Below, in pieces: positions 11,111-23,209 of a stretch of DNA of 64,000 nucleotides. Location of the stretch: positions 7,174,001 through 7,238,000 of the forward strand of contig CM060893.1 in NCBI GenBank assembly GCA_030762935.1, in the 5' to 3' direction. The DNA is from Hymenopus coronatus. Its lineage: Eukaryota > Arthropoda > Insecta > Mantodea > Hymenopodidae. The notes below the pieces were generated by a model. It saw nothing but the letters and a program-made list of their open reading frames with translations. It was not told where the DNA came from and did not search any database. Each line of letters opens with the position of its first letter. The first letter of the stretch is position 1. Made by a program: the position numbers and the translations under genes.

Positions 11111-11773
11111 TACGAGGTACGTCCAGAAATTAAGTTCCGTTTCAATTTATCTCCGCTGCAGCGCTGCGATCACAGTTCTGCACATGCGCGGTAGGCGCTC
11201 TGTATCAAGGAGAAGAAACGTGCGCCATTTTGAGATCGCTGTCGGCCACATACGCTTTCTGAATGCTGGGAAAGTGAAACCAATTGAAATTTATCGGCAA
11301 ATTTGCGAAGTTTACGGACAAACTCCGAAGAGTGATTCAATGGTGAGAAGATGGGTCCGATAGTTCAATGAAGGACGTAGTGAAGTGCACGATGAACGAA
11401 ATGGACGTCCATCTTTGGTTACAGAAGAACTGGTTCACGCGATTGATGACAAGATCCAGGAAAACTGCAAGTTTACAATTAGTGTTCTCGCTATGGAATT
11501 TCCCCAAAGCTCACGATCACTAATTCATGAAATTGTTTCCGAAAAACTGAAATTTCGTAAACTTTGCTCACGCTGGGTACAGGCGGCAAACTTCTATGAA
11601 GAAGGTATACAAAAACTTGTGCCACGCTATGACAAATGCCTGCAAAATTTCGGCAGTTATGTGGAAAAGTAGTTTAAGAGTTGTAGAATTTTGTGCAATA
11701 AATAATTATTCTGTATCTGTACACAATTTAATTTTATTACCAAACGGAACTTACTTTCTGGACGTACCTCGTA
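11111..11773 (+). mobile_element. Internally deleted mariner, 663 bp
   Basis: The terminal inverted repeats match closely: TACGAGGTACGTCCAGAAA at the left and the complement of TTTCTGGACGTACCTCGTA at the right, with TA at each outer edge as expected for mariner. It is the same derivative as 50197-50933 but has lost a further 74 bp around the transposase start, apparently between CGCTTT/CGTTTT repeats. Confidence 0.9.
11258..11672 (+). pseudogene. Truncated mariner transposase remnant (HTH part only)
   Basis: Known for the family: mariner transposase has an N-terminal paired helix-turn-helix region and a C-terminal DD34D core. Here the readable frame runs KVKPIEIYRQICEVYGQ, MVRRWVR, a TAG stop (11361-11363), then FNEGRSEVHDE and RPSLVTEELVHAIDDK up to LCSRWVQ. 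It joins directly to the C-terminal tail ANFYEEGIQKLVPRYDKCLQ, ending SYVEK. The whole catalytic core is missing and the start codon is deleted, so it is non-coding today. The deletion junction is identical to the copy at 50299-50769, so the two descend from one deleted ancestor. Confidence 0.85.
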
Positions 11774-11880
11774 TATACACACGAGGGCTGTAAAGAAAGT
11801 AGTGCTAACATGGTCGCCACATTGACAGGAAAGGGGCTATGAGCCAATAGGATATGGGAGCGATCAGATGACTAGTGTCG
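11774..11880. other. Short spacer, nothing recognised
   Basis: About 100 bp between the mariner end and the next HINE-like copy. Confidence 0.4.
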
Positions 11881-12292
11881 ATGTTGCATAACTGCTCAAC
11901 TGTAGGAGATACACAAAACTTACTACAGAAAAAATGTAGAGCACGTTAAAACAAACAATTTATGTTATATACATTTTTTTCGTGGAGTTGACCGTTTTTG
12001 AGATATTCCTTGTTATTGGTTTCAACTTTAAAAAACATACCTTTTTCATACAGACATTTGTCAACTCCTGTCCGTACAAACAAAGGAAGTTCAGTCACAT
12101 AGTAACCAGCTTTTGACTAACACTTTAACCTATGGTACTCCCTTATTTCACTTCTACTTACAAGGAAGCAAGTAATAAGACTATTTCTACTAATTTTTTC
12201 TCGATTAGCATGAAGTAAATAGAATCATAAGCTTTTTAACAATAATTTGTTGCAGAGATGTAGAGAAAATCATGTGAATGGAACACTTCGGA
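11881..12292 (-). repeat. HINE-like repeat, 5' half
   Basis: Starts at the TTGCATAACTGCTCAACTGT block and ends GAACACTTCGGA followed by Ts. It lacks the hairpin half. Confidence 0.8.
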
Positions 12293-12826
12293 TTTTTTTT
12301 AAAAAAAATTGTTTTTTTTTTAATGTTCGAAAGGTATTGCGCAATTAAAATATATATTCATACTTATTCTCTGAGACAAAAATGCCCCTGTATATCAGTT
12401 TGTTGTATTTTGTGACAGAGGTCCTTTTAGCCCGAAGCTTTTCCAGTTATATTGATTCTTCTTGTGACCTTCAGAGGCTTGCGGCTATCGGTTTTTTGTT
12501 CATATACAAGGGACAACATTTATTGTCAACTTGCACTCGTTTTTTTTTTTTAAACAAATGCAATACGATCCCCGTATCGCCATTTAATAACTTACCTTTG
12601 CCGGAAAATATTGCAGCAAAGGGAATAAAACCAATCAGATCGAGCGAAACTAATGAGGTCAAAAGTCATACATGATTCTTGGCACCAGAGATTGCATTTT
12701 ACGTTGGTCGCCTTTCTTTTTTACAAGGAAAATTGAATTAATAATTTGCAGTTAATTCAGATATCATGTAGGTCAAGAGGTATTTTGGTCAACTCGTACC
12801 GAAAAACGATACTGATATTATAAAAA
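12293..12826. other. Unassigned stretch, no gene supported
   Basis: Two overlapping open frames on opposite strands (12382-12675 and 12471-12662) have no recognisable motif and cannot both be real. Confidence 0.35.
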
Positions 12827-13282
12827 TCTGATGTGTTACATTCACATGACTTTCTTTACATCTCTGCAACAAAATTTTGCTTCTATTTACTTCATGCTAA
12901 TCGAGAAAAACATAGCAGAAATAGTCTTATTACTCGCTTCCTTGTAAGTAGAAGGGAAATAAGGGAGTACCATAGGTTAAAGTGATAGTCAAAAGCTGGT
13001 TGCTATGTGACTGAAGTTCCTTTGTATGTATGGACAGGAGTTGATCAATTCCTGTATGAGAAAGGTACGTTTTTTAAAGCTGAAACCACCCAAAAATTCG
13101 AAATCGAGGTTTCATCGGAATTATATGTTTTAGGGTCCCCTGTATCCAAAAAAAAATATTTTTAGAAAAAGGTCCGTGTGTGTCCATGTGTCCGTGAACA
13201 CAATAAATCAAAAGGAAAAGACTGTAAAATACCAAATTTGGTACTTAAAGTTAGTAACTATGTACATAGTGCGTATAGAGAA
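12827..13282 (+). repeat. HINE-like repeat with an internal inversion
   Basis: 12827-13087 is an ordinary plus 5' part (TCTGATGTGTTACATTCACA onward). At AGCTGAAACCACCCAAAAA it switches to the minus reading of the 3' part (13088-13255), then regains the plus 3' end GTGCGTATAGAGAAAGT at 13282. Confidence 0.8.
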
Positions 13283-13339
13283 AGTAATACTTGAATTTAG
13301 AATATTAGCTACATATCTATTTCATATATCTTAACAAAA

Positions 13340-13503
13340 GGTCGGGAATAGCGTGGCTCAGTTTGGGAAGGTGGAAAACCCGTAAGGTAGTTGATGAAGC
13401 TGGTAGGTGGATTTGCCCATTATGCGGGTATCAGAAAGACTGAACGCATATTTTGGCAGATTGCGTGCAGATGGAGGATATTAGGAAACATTTACTGCCG
13501 GTA
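13340..13503 (+). pseudogene. LINE ORF2 C-terminal fragment
   Basis: The plus-strand frame reads AWLSLGRWKTRKVVDEAGRW, ICPLCGYQKD, a stop (13441-13443), then THILADC and MEDIRKHLLP. The C-x2-C...H-x4-C pattern is the zinc-knuckle-like tail common after reverse transcriptase in several insect LINE clades. It is short, stop-containing and flanked by HINE-like copies, hence a dead fragment. The clade is not assignable. Confidence 0.55.
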
Positions 13504-13509
13504 GTATTT

Positions 13510-14345
13510 ACTTTCTCTACACGTATTATGCACATAGTGTAGAGAAGGTATTGCACTCCACCAAAAAATTCGATACCGAGATTTCACCGGAAATATATGT
13601 TTTAGGGTCCCCTGTATCCAACAAAAGCATTTTCACAGAAAGGTGTGTGTGTGTATGAACACGATAACTCAAAATCGCTAGAATACCAAACTTGGTATTT
13701 AAGTTTATTACCTTCCAGGGATGCGACACGAAGATTTTGAGAAAAATCCTCTCATTCCAAACTACCCTTTACTTGGAACTTTTTTCGAACATTTTGATTT
13801 TCTTAAAAATGGCTGTAACTATTTTGATTAGAATATCGTATTTTAAAGTTATTTACCTGACAAATAAAATGTATATCTTAAATTTTCTGGGAATAGCCTC
13901 TGAAGACTACTTTATTGTGGATGAATTTTACGAAATTTTGCATAACTGCTAAACCATAAGAGATGGCGAAAGACCTGTACACAAAAACTGTAGAGCACAT
14001 TAATACACAGAATTTAAGTTATATAACTTTTTTTCGTGGAGCTGATCGTTTTTGAGGTATTCCTTGTTCTTTTTTCAGCGTGGAAAAACTTTTACTTCTC
14101 TCATTCAGGAATTTGTCAACTCGTGTCCATACAAACAAACGAACTTCAGTCACCTAGCATCCAGCTTTTGAGCATTACCTTAACCTATGCTCCTCCTTAT
14201 TTCGCTTCTACTTACAAGGAAGCAAGTAATAAGACGGTTTCTGCTATTTTTTCTCAATTAGCATGAAGTAAATCGATGCATAAGCTTTTTAACAATAATT
14301 TGTTGCAGATATGCAGAGAAAGTCATGTGAAGGGAACACATCAGA
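13510..14345 (-). repeat. HINE-like repeat, subfamily A, full length
   Basis: Starts ACTTTCTCTACACGTATTAT, ends GGGAACACATCAGA, with flanking Ts. Confidence 0.9.
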
Positions 14346-14972
14346 TTTTTTAGCTTGAAACAGACGGAGGACAGCATGCTGGGATTTGATTCTAAGCAGC
14401 CAAAACTGGCCAAGTCTGGGCATATACTTAATGGAAGTTCGTGCATTAAGAGGTAAAATATTTATGTAAATATTGAATAGACTTATTTGGTGTTTGAGTA
14501 GGCTAAATGCACGAGTACATGGTGTAGTTGAGAGTGTGTGTATGTGATATGAGAGTGATCTTTCTTTTATTGTTCTGAGCTAATAGTGCATAATGTGCAA
14601 GGCTTCTGTTTAATCTATAGAAGCTCTATATTTAAGTAAACGTCACTTGCTGTGGTTTGTTTCAGAATTCTGGAGTCTAGAACACATATGTAGTGAATGT
14701 GTAGAGCACAGAGAAGTTAATCTAAACTTTTGTACAGTTTTCTCTTCCCGAAACTATTCCGCTGTGTACTGTTTAAAAAGGTATCGGATGTGTTTAAAGG
14801 GTCTGCACAGTGAACTAGGACGGTTGCTTGTAACTGTGGTAATGGAGCTATGGAGGGGGAGCATTACTCTGTCCTCTCTTATCCTATTTGAATAATACTG
14901 TGACAGCTCTGTGCTTGAAGTCAATATGTTAACCATTGAAGAGAGAACGTTTTCAGTTGACGTAATCTTTTT
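14346..14972. other. Unassigned stretch, no gene supported
   Basis: An open frame at 14647-14895 (plus) has no recognisable domain, start context or splice partner. Confidence 0.35.
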
Positions 14973-15805
14973 ACTTTCTCTATACGAACTATGTACATAG
15001 TGTATAGAGAAGTTATTGTATTCCACCCAAAAATTCGATGCTTTGGGTCCCTCTGAATAAAAAAAAAAAAAAAAAAAAGCATTTTTACAAAAAGGTCCAT
15101 GTGTGAGGACAGCATATCTCAAAAACGAAAAGTCCGTTAAAAACCAAATTTGGTATTTAAGTTTGGTATCTTCCAAAGATGCGACACGAAGATTTGCAAG
15201 AAAATCTCCCCACCCACAACTACCCTTTACATGTAACTTTTTTCGAAATTTTTGATTTTCTAAAAAGTGTCTCTAACGATTTTGAATAAAATATCGTATA
15301 TTACAGATATTTACCTGACAAATAAGATTTATATCTTGAATTTTTTGGAATAGTCTATGAAGACTACTTTATTCTGGATGAATTTAAAGGAGTTTTGCAT
15401 ATCTGCTTAGCCGTAAGAGATGGATAAAAACTTACTACACAGAATATGTAGATCACATTAAAACACACAACTTATGTTATACACATTTTTTTCGTGGAGC
15501 TGATCGTTTTTAAGATATTCGTTGTTTTAGGTTTCAGCTTTGAAAAACTTACTGTTCTCATAAAGGAATTTGTCAACTCTTATCCATACAAACAAAGGAA
15601 CTTCAGTCACATAGTAACCAGCTTTTGACTGTCACTTTAACCTATGGTACTCCCTTATTTTGTTTCTACTTACAAGGTAGCAAGTAATAAAACTATTTCT
15701 GCTAATTTTTTTCTCGATTAGCATGAAATAAATTGAAGCATAAGCTTCTTAACAATAATTTGTTACAGAGATGTAGAGAAAATCATGTGAATGGAACACA
15801 TCAGA
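14973..15805 (-). repeat. HINE-like repeat, subfamily A, full length
   Basis: Starts ACTTTCTCTATACGAACTAT, ends GAACACATCAGA, with flanking Ts. An A-run at 15060-15078 replaces part of the GGATTC stretch. Confidence 0.9.
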
Positions 15806-16068
15806 TTTTTATGGATGGATATTTATATTTTCAATTTCATAACAATCATACTAAATATATAAATATCTCAAAATAACAAACTTCACCTCAAATCATCTTA
15901 ACTATGATATCACAACTGTTATATTTGTGACTTGCTATAAATGTATGACCATCAATAAAATATCTTTGTTTTATAAATTATTTTCTTTCAATTCGTCATC
16001 TTGCATCCCGAAGTCATCTTACCCGCCCTGTTGGGTAAGTTGAAGAATGGTACTATTACTCATAAAAA
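15806..16068. other. AT-rich spacer, nothing recognised
   Basis: No open frame or repeat identified. A weak inverted repeat (CTTACCC/GGGTAAG) lies at about 16018-16040. Confidence 0.4.
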
Positions 16069-16766
16069 TCTCATGTGTTCCATTCACATAGCTTTCTCAA
16101 CATCTCTGCAACAAATTATTGCTAAAAAGCTTATACTTCTATTTACTTCATGCTAATCCAGAAAAAGTAGCAGAAATAGTCTTATTGCTTGCTTCCTTGT
16201 AAGTAGAAGCGAAATAAGGAAGTACCGTAGGTTAAAGTGACAGTCAAAAGCTGGTTGCTATGTGACTGAAGTTCCTTTGTTTGTATGGACATGAGGTGAC
16301 AAATTCCAGTATGAGAAAAGTATGTTTATTAACGCTGAAACAAAAAACAAGGTATATTTAAAAAACGAGCAACTGCACTTAAAAATGTATGTAACATAAA
16401 TTGTGTGTCTTAAGGTGGTCTACATTTTTTGTGCAATGAGTTTTTATCTAACTCTTACGGTTTAGCATTTATGCAAAGTTCCGTAAATTTCATCCAGAAT
16501 AAAGTAGTCTTCAGAGGTTTATTCCCAGTAAATTGAGGATATACATTATTTTTGTCAGGTACATATCTTAAATATATGATATTTTAATCAAAATCGTTAG
16601 ATCCATTTTTAAGAAAATAAAACATTTTGAAAAAAGTTTCATGTAAAGGGTACTTTGGAGTGAGGGGGGGGGGTTCTCAAAATCTTCGGGTCGCATCTCT
16701 GAAAGATACTAAATTTAAATACCAAGTTTGGTATTTTACCGACTTTTTGTTTTTGAGTTATCGTGT

Positions 16767-16824
<58 letters not shown>

Positions 16825-16960
16825 CTTTTTGTGAAAATGTTTTTTTTTTTATACAAGAGACCCTAAAACATATATTTCCGGTGAAATCTCGGCATAGAAT
16901 TTTTGGGTGGAGTGCAATACCTTCTCTATACACTATGCACATAGTTCGTATAGAGAAAGT
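16069..16960 (+). repeat. HINE-like repeat, subfamily A, full length, long microsatellite
   Basis: Starts TCTCATGTGTTCCATTCACA, ends GTTCGTATAGAGAAAGT. It is longer than its siblings mainly because of a (CA)n tract at 16770-16825. Confidence 0.9.
16770..16825 (+). repeat. (CA)n microsatellite
   Basis: About 24 CA units, at the same internal position as the short CACACA tracts of other copies. Confidence 0.95.
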
Positions 16961-17147
16961 AAAAATAGGTATGCTTGATAAATACTGAGTTATAGGAAAC
17001 GTTTTTAGAGTGAACTTCTAAACGGGATATATGGAGTAATCATATTACCATAAATAAAGTATTTCATTTCAAACCAAAGGACATAAAAATCGTAATAAGC
17101 CTTAATGTCAACTTACCCAACTTTCCCCTACAAAGTACCTACAGAGT
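16961..17147. other. Spacer, nothing recognised
   Basis: AT-rich sequence between two repeat copies. Confidence 0.4.
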
Positions 17148-18783
17148 ATTCCACCCAAAATTTCGATGTCAAGATTTCCCCGGAAATATATGTATGGGGG
17201 TACCCTGAGTCCGAAAAAAAAAACTTTTTAGAAAGCGGTCCGTATGTATGTGAGTTTTTGAGAGCATAGCTCAAAAACGAAAAGATCGTTAAATACCATA
17301 CTTGGTTCCTATTTAAGTTTGGTTTCTTCCAAGGATGCGACACAAAGATTTTTCAAGAAAATCCCTCCACTACAAACTACCCTTTACATGGAAAAATTTT
17401 CGAACATTTTTAATTTCTAAAAAAAGGTTCTTAACGATTTTGATTAAAATCCAGTAGATGTATTAAAAATATTTACATCCTTAATAAAATATATATCTTG
17501 AATATTCTGGGAATAGCTTCTGACGACCTCTTTATTCTGGATGAAATTTGCAAAATTTTGCTTAACTGCTAAACCGTAAGAGAGAGAACAAAACTTGCTG
17601 CACAAAAAATGTAGATCTCGTCAAAACACACAATTTATGTTGTTTACGTTTTTGTAGTGGAGGTAACCGTTTCCGATATGTTCTTGTTATTGGTTTCAAT
17701 TGTTAGGTACGTATAATTTTCTCAGATAAGAACTGTCCATTCTTCTTTTTACTTTCTCTACATGTACTATGTGCATAGTGTATAGAGAAGGTATTGCACT
17801 CCACCCAAAAATTTGATACCGAGATGTCACTGGATACATTTTTTAGAGTCCCCTATATCCAAAAGAAGCATTTTCACAAAAAGGTCCGTGTGTGTGTGTG
17901 TGTGTGTGTGTGTCCGTGTGTGAACACGATAACTCAAAAACGAAAAGTCAGTAAAATACCAAACTTGGTATTTAAGTTTAGTATCTTCCAGGGATGCGAC
18001 ACGAAGATTTTGAGAAAAATCCCCTCACCCCCAACTACCCTTTACATGGAACATTTTTCGAAAATTTCGATTTTCTCAAAAATGGTTCTAACGATTTTGA
18101 TTAAAATTTCGTATATTAAAGATATTTACCTGACAATTAAAATGCATATCTTGAATTTTCTGGGTATAGCCTCTGAAGAGTAGTTTATTCTGGATGAATT
18201 TTACGGAATTTTGAATAACTGCTAAACTGTAAGAGATGGACAAAAACTTAGTACCCAAAAAATGTAGAGCACATTAAAACACACAATTTATGTTATATAC
18301 ATTTTTTTCGTGGAGCTCATTGTTTTTGAGACATTCCTTGTTTTTGGTTTCTGCTATGAAAAACTTCTCATACTGGAATTTTCCAACTGGTGTCCATACA
18401 AAGGAAATTCAGTGACATAGCAACCAGCTTTGGATTATCACTTTAACCTATGGTACTCCCTTATTTCGCTTCTACTTACAAGGAAGCAAGCAATAAGACT
18501 ATTTCTGCTACTTTTTTTTCCGATTAGTATGAAGTAAATAGAAGTATAAGCTTTTTAAAAATAATTTGTAATGCCAGTCTCATAACGATAGCTTTTAAAA
18601 CCTTTGACTTAACTTTAGCATAGCGCATTCCTTTAGTTCCCTTCTACTTATAAGGAACTAAGTAATAAGAACATTCTGCTAATGTTTATCTCGATTAGCA
18701 TGGTGTGGAAACAAGAATAATCTTTTATGAGAAGTTTGCTTGTAGAGCAGCTAGAGAAAGCTATGTGAGTGTAACACATCAAA
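17148..18783 (-). repeat. HINE-like repeat, subfamily B, split by a subfamily A copy
   Basis: The left half is 17148-17750 (hairpin missing, starts at TTCCACCCAAAATTTCG). The right half is 18571-18783 (AACGATAGCTTTTAAAACC to GTGTAACACATCAAA). A copy of subfamily A sits between them. Confidence 0.75.
17751..18570 (-). repeat. HINE-like repeat, subfamily A, nested
   Basis: Starts ACTTTCTCTACATGTACTAT. Its 5' terminus is lost at the junction near 18570. A (GT)n tract occupies 17886-17913. The longest antisense open frame of the family lies here but matches no protein family. Confidence 0.8.
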
Positions 18784-19340
18784 TTTTTTTCTGAAAATAC
18801 TTTGATTTGCGGAATACTGTATCTAATCTGCCTACTACGTATATTGTATATACTTGCCAGGGAAGGTAAAGTATAACATTTTGTAAGAATGCTGCGTATA
18901 GCCACTAATAAAGACGGATAGAGAAAATAAAAAGTTCCACGCGCACGTGTGTGTATGTATGTGAAAGGGGGGCGTCTGAACAACATAGTTAAAAGGCCAG
19001 TCAAATACCTTGTTCTCTTCGTTCTGGAGCACTTTGAGATAATTGGTAAACTGGAAGATAAAACAGATAAAATCTTACAACACAAAATATTTAGACCTAG
19101 TTGAAACATAATTTATGTCCAATAAAAATACTATTTCTACTGGAAACTTTCAAGAATTTCCTTATTGGTTTGAATTTTTATATACTTTATAACTTTCTAA
19201 TTGAAAATCGTTGTTCTTATTTCTTTGTTTGCGATAGAATGGGATTTAAAATTCCTCACTTAACGACAGACTTTGGAAAGCTTTGACTTTCCCTTTAGCA
19301 ACGTGTATCCTGTTTAAATCAAACGCAAAAGGTAGTAAAG
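18784..19340 (-). repeat. Old, degenerate HINE-like copy
   Basis: Weak but ordered matches: TACTACGTATATTGTATATA (hairpin-like), GTGTGTATGTATGTG, AACATAGTTAAAAGGCCAGT, CTTACAACACAAAATATTTA, CATAATTTATGTCC. Confidence 0.5.
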
Positions 19341-19456
19341 GTTTCTCTGTGTTAAGGTAAAGTATCTGAAATTTGATCAAAAAGTGCAAAAAATGAAAAA
19401 AAAACTGTTTTGTCTAATTAAATAATGTAATGCTTTTAGTTCAATTTCCTGTTATT

Positions 19457-20288
19457 ACTTTCTCTATACGTACTAATAGTGTATAAAGAAGGCACTGAAT
19501 TGCACCCAAAATTTCGATACCGAGATATCAAGTTTTGAGACCCCCTGAATCCAAAAAAAGCATTCTTAGAAAAATGTCCGTGTGTGTGTCTGTGGGCAGC
19601 ATAGCTCAAAAACGAAAATACCATTAAAAACCAAACTTGGTATTTAAGTTTGATATCTTCCAAGCATGCGGCACGAAGATTTCCAAGAAAATCCCCCTCC
19701 TCAAACTACCCTTTATATGGAAAAAATTTCGAAAATTTTGACTTTCGTAAAAATGGTTCTAATGATTTTGATTAATTTCTCTTATATTTAAGATATTTAC
19801 TTGCCAAATAAAATGTATAACTTGAATTTTCTGGGAATAGCCTCTAAAGGCTATTCTGGAAGAATTTTACGGAATTTTGCAGAACTGCTAAATCGTAAGA
19901 GATGGGAAAAGACTTAACACAAAAAATGTAGAGCATATTAAAACACACAATTTATATTATATCATTTTTTTCGTGGAGTTGATCTTTTTTTTTTTAGATA
20001 TTCCTTGTTTTTGGTTTCAGCTTTAAAAAAAATATTTTTCTCATTCATGAATTTGTCAACAACCTGTCCATACAAACAAAGGAACTTCAGTCACATAGCA
20101 ACCAGCTTTTGACTATCACTTTAACCTATGGTACTCCGTTATTTCGCTTCTGCTTACAAGGAAGCAAGTAATAAGACTATTTCTGCTATTTTTTTCTCTA
20201 TTAGCATGAAGTAAATAGAAGCATAAGCTTTTTAACAATAATTTCTCGCAGAGATGTAGAGAAAGTCATGTGAATGGAACACATCAGA
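19457..20288 (-). repeat. HINE-like repeat, subfamily A, full length
   Basis: Starts ACTTTCTCTATACGTACTAA, ends GAACACATCAGA, with flanking Ts. Confidence 0.9.
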
Positions 20289-20947
20289 TATTTTTATTAC
20301 AATGTGGTGCCTTAAACCGCCAGGTGCTATTAAAACTCTCTTAAATTTGTTGGATATTTTGTTAATAAGCAAAAAAGTGTTTCTATCATATGATTTTTTT
20401 AAAATTCCTAATAGTATTTTAGATATTGATTTTTAAAGTCAATTGTATTATAAAAATTTCTTTAATTTTTGTCTGTTTCATGCTTTAATATTTTTACCTC
20501 TAGAACTAATTGTAGTATAATAAATTCATATGATCGTTCTGTTCCTGATACTTAAATGCCTGTTTTGAAAAATTGAAAAATAAAATTTTTCATAATTTTC
20601 ATCGTGGGAATGATTTGAATTAGGCGCCAGATTTTTAATTTTAAAATTAATAACTCAAAAATTACTTATGATACATAAACCAAATTTTAAAGCACGTAAC
20701 TACTATACAACATAAATGCATGTTCAAAATTTCAGTCTGAGTAGTTAAATAATGTTGGATTTAGGAATTTCACAGTTGCATACTAAGCCGTAATTTTCTA
20801 ATGTTAAGAATTTGAAAGCTATTTACTTGAAAATTGGCGCACTTAACACAAGCAAACAAACAAGTAACAATGCAAATCTCAGAGCTCTAGTTCAAATAGT
20901 TTCTCTAACGATATTATTAAATAATTTCAATTTTCGAGAAAAAAAAT
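20289..20947. other. AT-rich stretch, no gene seen
   Basis: About 660 bp of A/T-rich sequence with stops in all frames. Confidence 0.45.
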
Positions 20948-21701
20948 TCATGCGTTCCACTCACATGACTCTCTCTACATACTTACAATAAATTATTGTT
21001 AAAAAACTTATTCTTCTATTTTCTTAACGCTAATCGAGCAAAAATTAGCAGAAAGCGTCTAATTACTTGCTTAGTTGTAAGCAGAAGGGAAATAAGGGAG
21101 TGCCATAGGCTAAATCGAAAGTTAAATTGTTTAAAAGTTGGCTGCTATGTGACTGAAGTACCTTTGTTTGTATGGTCAGGAGTTTACAAATTCCCGTATA
21201 AGAAAAGTATAAGTATTTTAAAGCTAAAACCAATAACAAGGAATATAAAAAAAAACAAAAAAATCGGTCAACCTCAAAAGAATGTATATAACATAAATTG
21301 TGTATTTTAACGAGCTCTACATTTTTTGTGTAGTAAGTTGTTGTCTATCCTTTACAGTTTACCAGTTATGCAAAATTCCACAAACTACATCCGGAATAAA
21401 CAAGTCTTCTGAAGCTATTCCCAGAAAATTGAAGATATACATTTTATTTGGCATGTAAATATTTTAAACATAAGAGATTTTAATCAAAATCTTTAGAAGC
21501 GTTACTAAGAAAATCAAAATTTTCGAAGTTTTTTCCATGTGAAGGGTATTTGGGTTAGGGGGATTTTCTGGAATATCTTCGTGTCGTATCCTTGGAAGAT
21601 ACCGAACTTAAATATCAAGTTTGGTATTTAAGGGTCGTTTCGGTTTTGAGCTATGCTGCCCACAGGCATACACACGGAAAGATTTCTAAAAACGCTTTTT
21701 T

Positions 21702-22165
21702 ACTTTCTCTACACGTATACTATGTATATAATGTATAGAGAAGGTATTGAATTGCACCCAAAAATTCGATACCGAGATTTCACAGGAAATACATGTTTTG
21801 GGTGTCCTTGAATCCAAATACCTTAGCCGCCCTCGGTGCTATAATGGTTACAATGCTAACTTCATATACCCAAAGTCGTGGGTTCAAACCCGGCGGAGGT
21901 CGATGAATTTTTTCGGGCGTAAAAAGCCTTAGCATGGCCTCCTTCGGAACGGAAGTAAAGCCGTTAGTCCCGTGTCGTAGATTTACGGCATGTAAAACAA
22001 CCTCAACCCTAATAGAGAGACCTCTGAGCAAAACTAAGCGGTCATTCACGCCCAATTTAGAATGGGACGCTGAGAACCACAGTAGTTAAAGAGCTTCCAT
22101 AAATAACACGCCATTTTTACAATACCTTCTCTATACACTATGTACATAGTACGTGTAGAGAAAGT
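21702..22165. mobile_element. Composite insert: two opposed HINE 3' ends around a SINE
   Basis: The left arm is a minus 3' end (ACTTTCTCTACACGTATACT onward, about 120 bp). SINE family 3 follows, then a plus 3' hairpin end (22119-22165). The insert is flanked by a 14-bp near-duplicate, AAAAACGCTTTTTT at 21688-21701 and AAAAATGCTTTTTT at 22166-22179. Confidence 0.65.
21821..22115 (+). repeat. SINE family 3, longest copy
   Basis: Head CTCGGTGCTATAATGGTTAC (A-box region) and B box GGGTTCAAACCCGG (about 21881-21894). The body has GATTTACGGCATGTAA and AATGGGACGCTGAGAACC and ends near AACACGCCATTTTTAC. Confidence 0.85.
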
Positions 22166-22351
22166 AAAAATGCTTTTTTGGATTCAGGGAGTCCCAAAAC
22201 TTGTATTTCCGGTGAAATCTCAGTACAGTATTTTTCGGTAGATTACAGTACCTTCTCTATACACTATTGCACATAGTACGTGTAGAGAAAGTAAAGGAAA
22301 TTAGATCTAATTGTTACATTTTGTCTCCATATTCCGCAACAAAATATTTTT

Positions 22352-23185
22352 ACTTTCTCTATACGTAGGTACTATGTGCATAGTGTATAGAGAAGGTATT
22401 GCATTGTACCGAAAAATTCGATACCGAGATTTCACCGGAAAAACATGTTTTGAGACCACCTGAATTCAAAAAAAGCATTTTTAGAAAAATGTCCAAGTAT
22501 GTGTCTGTATGTATGTGTATGTGCCTATGAGCAGCATAGCTCAAAAACGAAAAGACCTTTAAATACCAACTTTGGTATTTAAGTTCAGTATCTTCCAAGG
22601 ATGCGACACGGAAGATTTTCAAGAAAATCCCCCCACCCCAACATGGAAAAATTTTTGAAAATTTTGATTTTCTAAAAAATGGCTCTAACGATTTTGATTA
22701 AAATATATATTAAAGATATATACTTGACAAATAATATGCATATCTTGAATTTTCTGGGAATAGCCTCTGAACACTACTTTATTCTGGATCAATTTTACGG
22801 GGTTTTGTGTAACTGGTAAACCGTAAGAGATAGAAAAAAAATTACCACACAAGAGATGTAAAGCACATTAAAAACACAATTTATGTTACATACATTTTTT
22901 GTGGAGTTTATCGTTTTCCTTGTTTTTTGTTTCAGCCTTAAAAAACATAACTTTCTCATACAGGAATTTGTCAACTCCTCTCCATACAAACAAAGGAACT
23001 TCAGTGACATTACAACCATCTTTTGCTACCACTTTAACCTATTGGTACTCCCTTATTTCGCTTCTACTTACAGGGAAGCATGTAATAAGACTATTTCTGC
23101 TAATTTTTTCACACTTAGCATCAGCTTTTTAACAAATATTTATTGCAGAGATATAGAGAAAGTCATGTGAATGGATTACATCAGA
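22352..23185 (-). repeat. HINE-like repeat, subfamily A, full length
   Basis: Starts ACTTTCTCTATACGTAGGTA, ends GATTACATCAGA, with flanking Ts. Confidence 0.9.
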
Positions 23186-23209
23186 TTTTAAGCTGATTAT
23201 ATCACCTAG

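Larger units (their letters stand above)
20948..22294 (+). repeat. HINE-like repeat, subfamily A, split by a composite insert
   Basis: 5' part 20948-21701 (from TCATGCGTTCCACTCACATG) and 3' part 22166-22294 (GGATTCAGGGAGTCCC to GTACGTGTAGAGAAAGT). The break is within the AAAAATGCTTTTTT stretch. Confidence 0.8.

Noticed and set aside
17794..18183. Recurrent 60-130 codon open frames (…ISYIKDIYLTN…) in many HINE-like copies as a conserved small protein
   Set aside because: They lie on the strand antisense to the 5'-to-3' orientation of the element, vary in start and end, run through the microsatellite, and are explained by sequence similarity of the copies. No copy shows a Met and stop conserved together.
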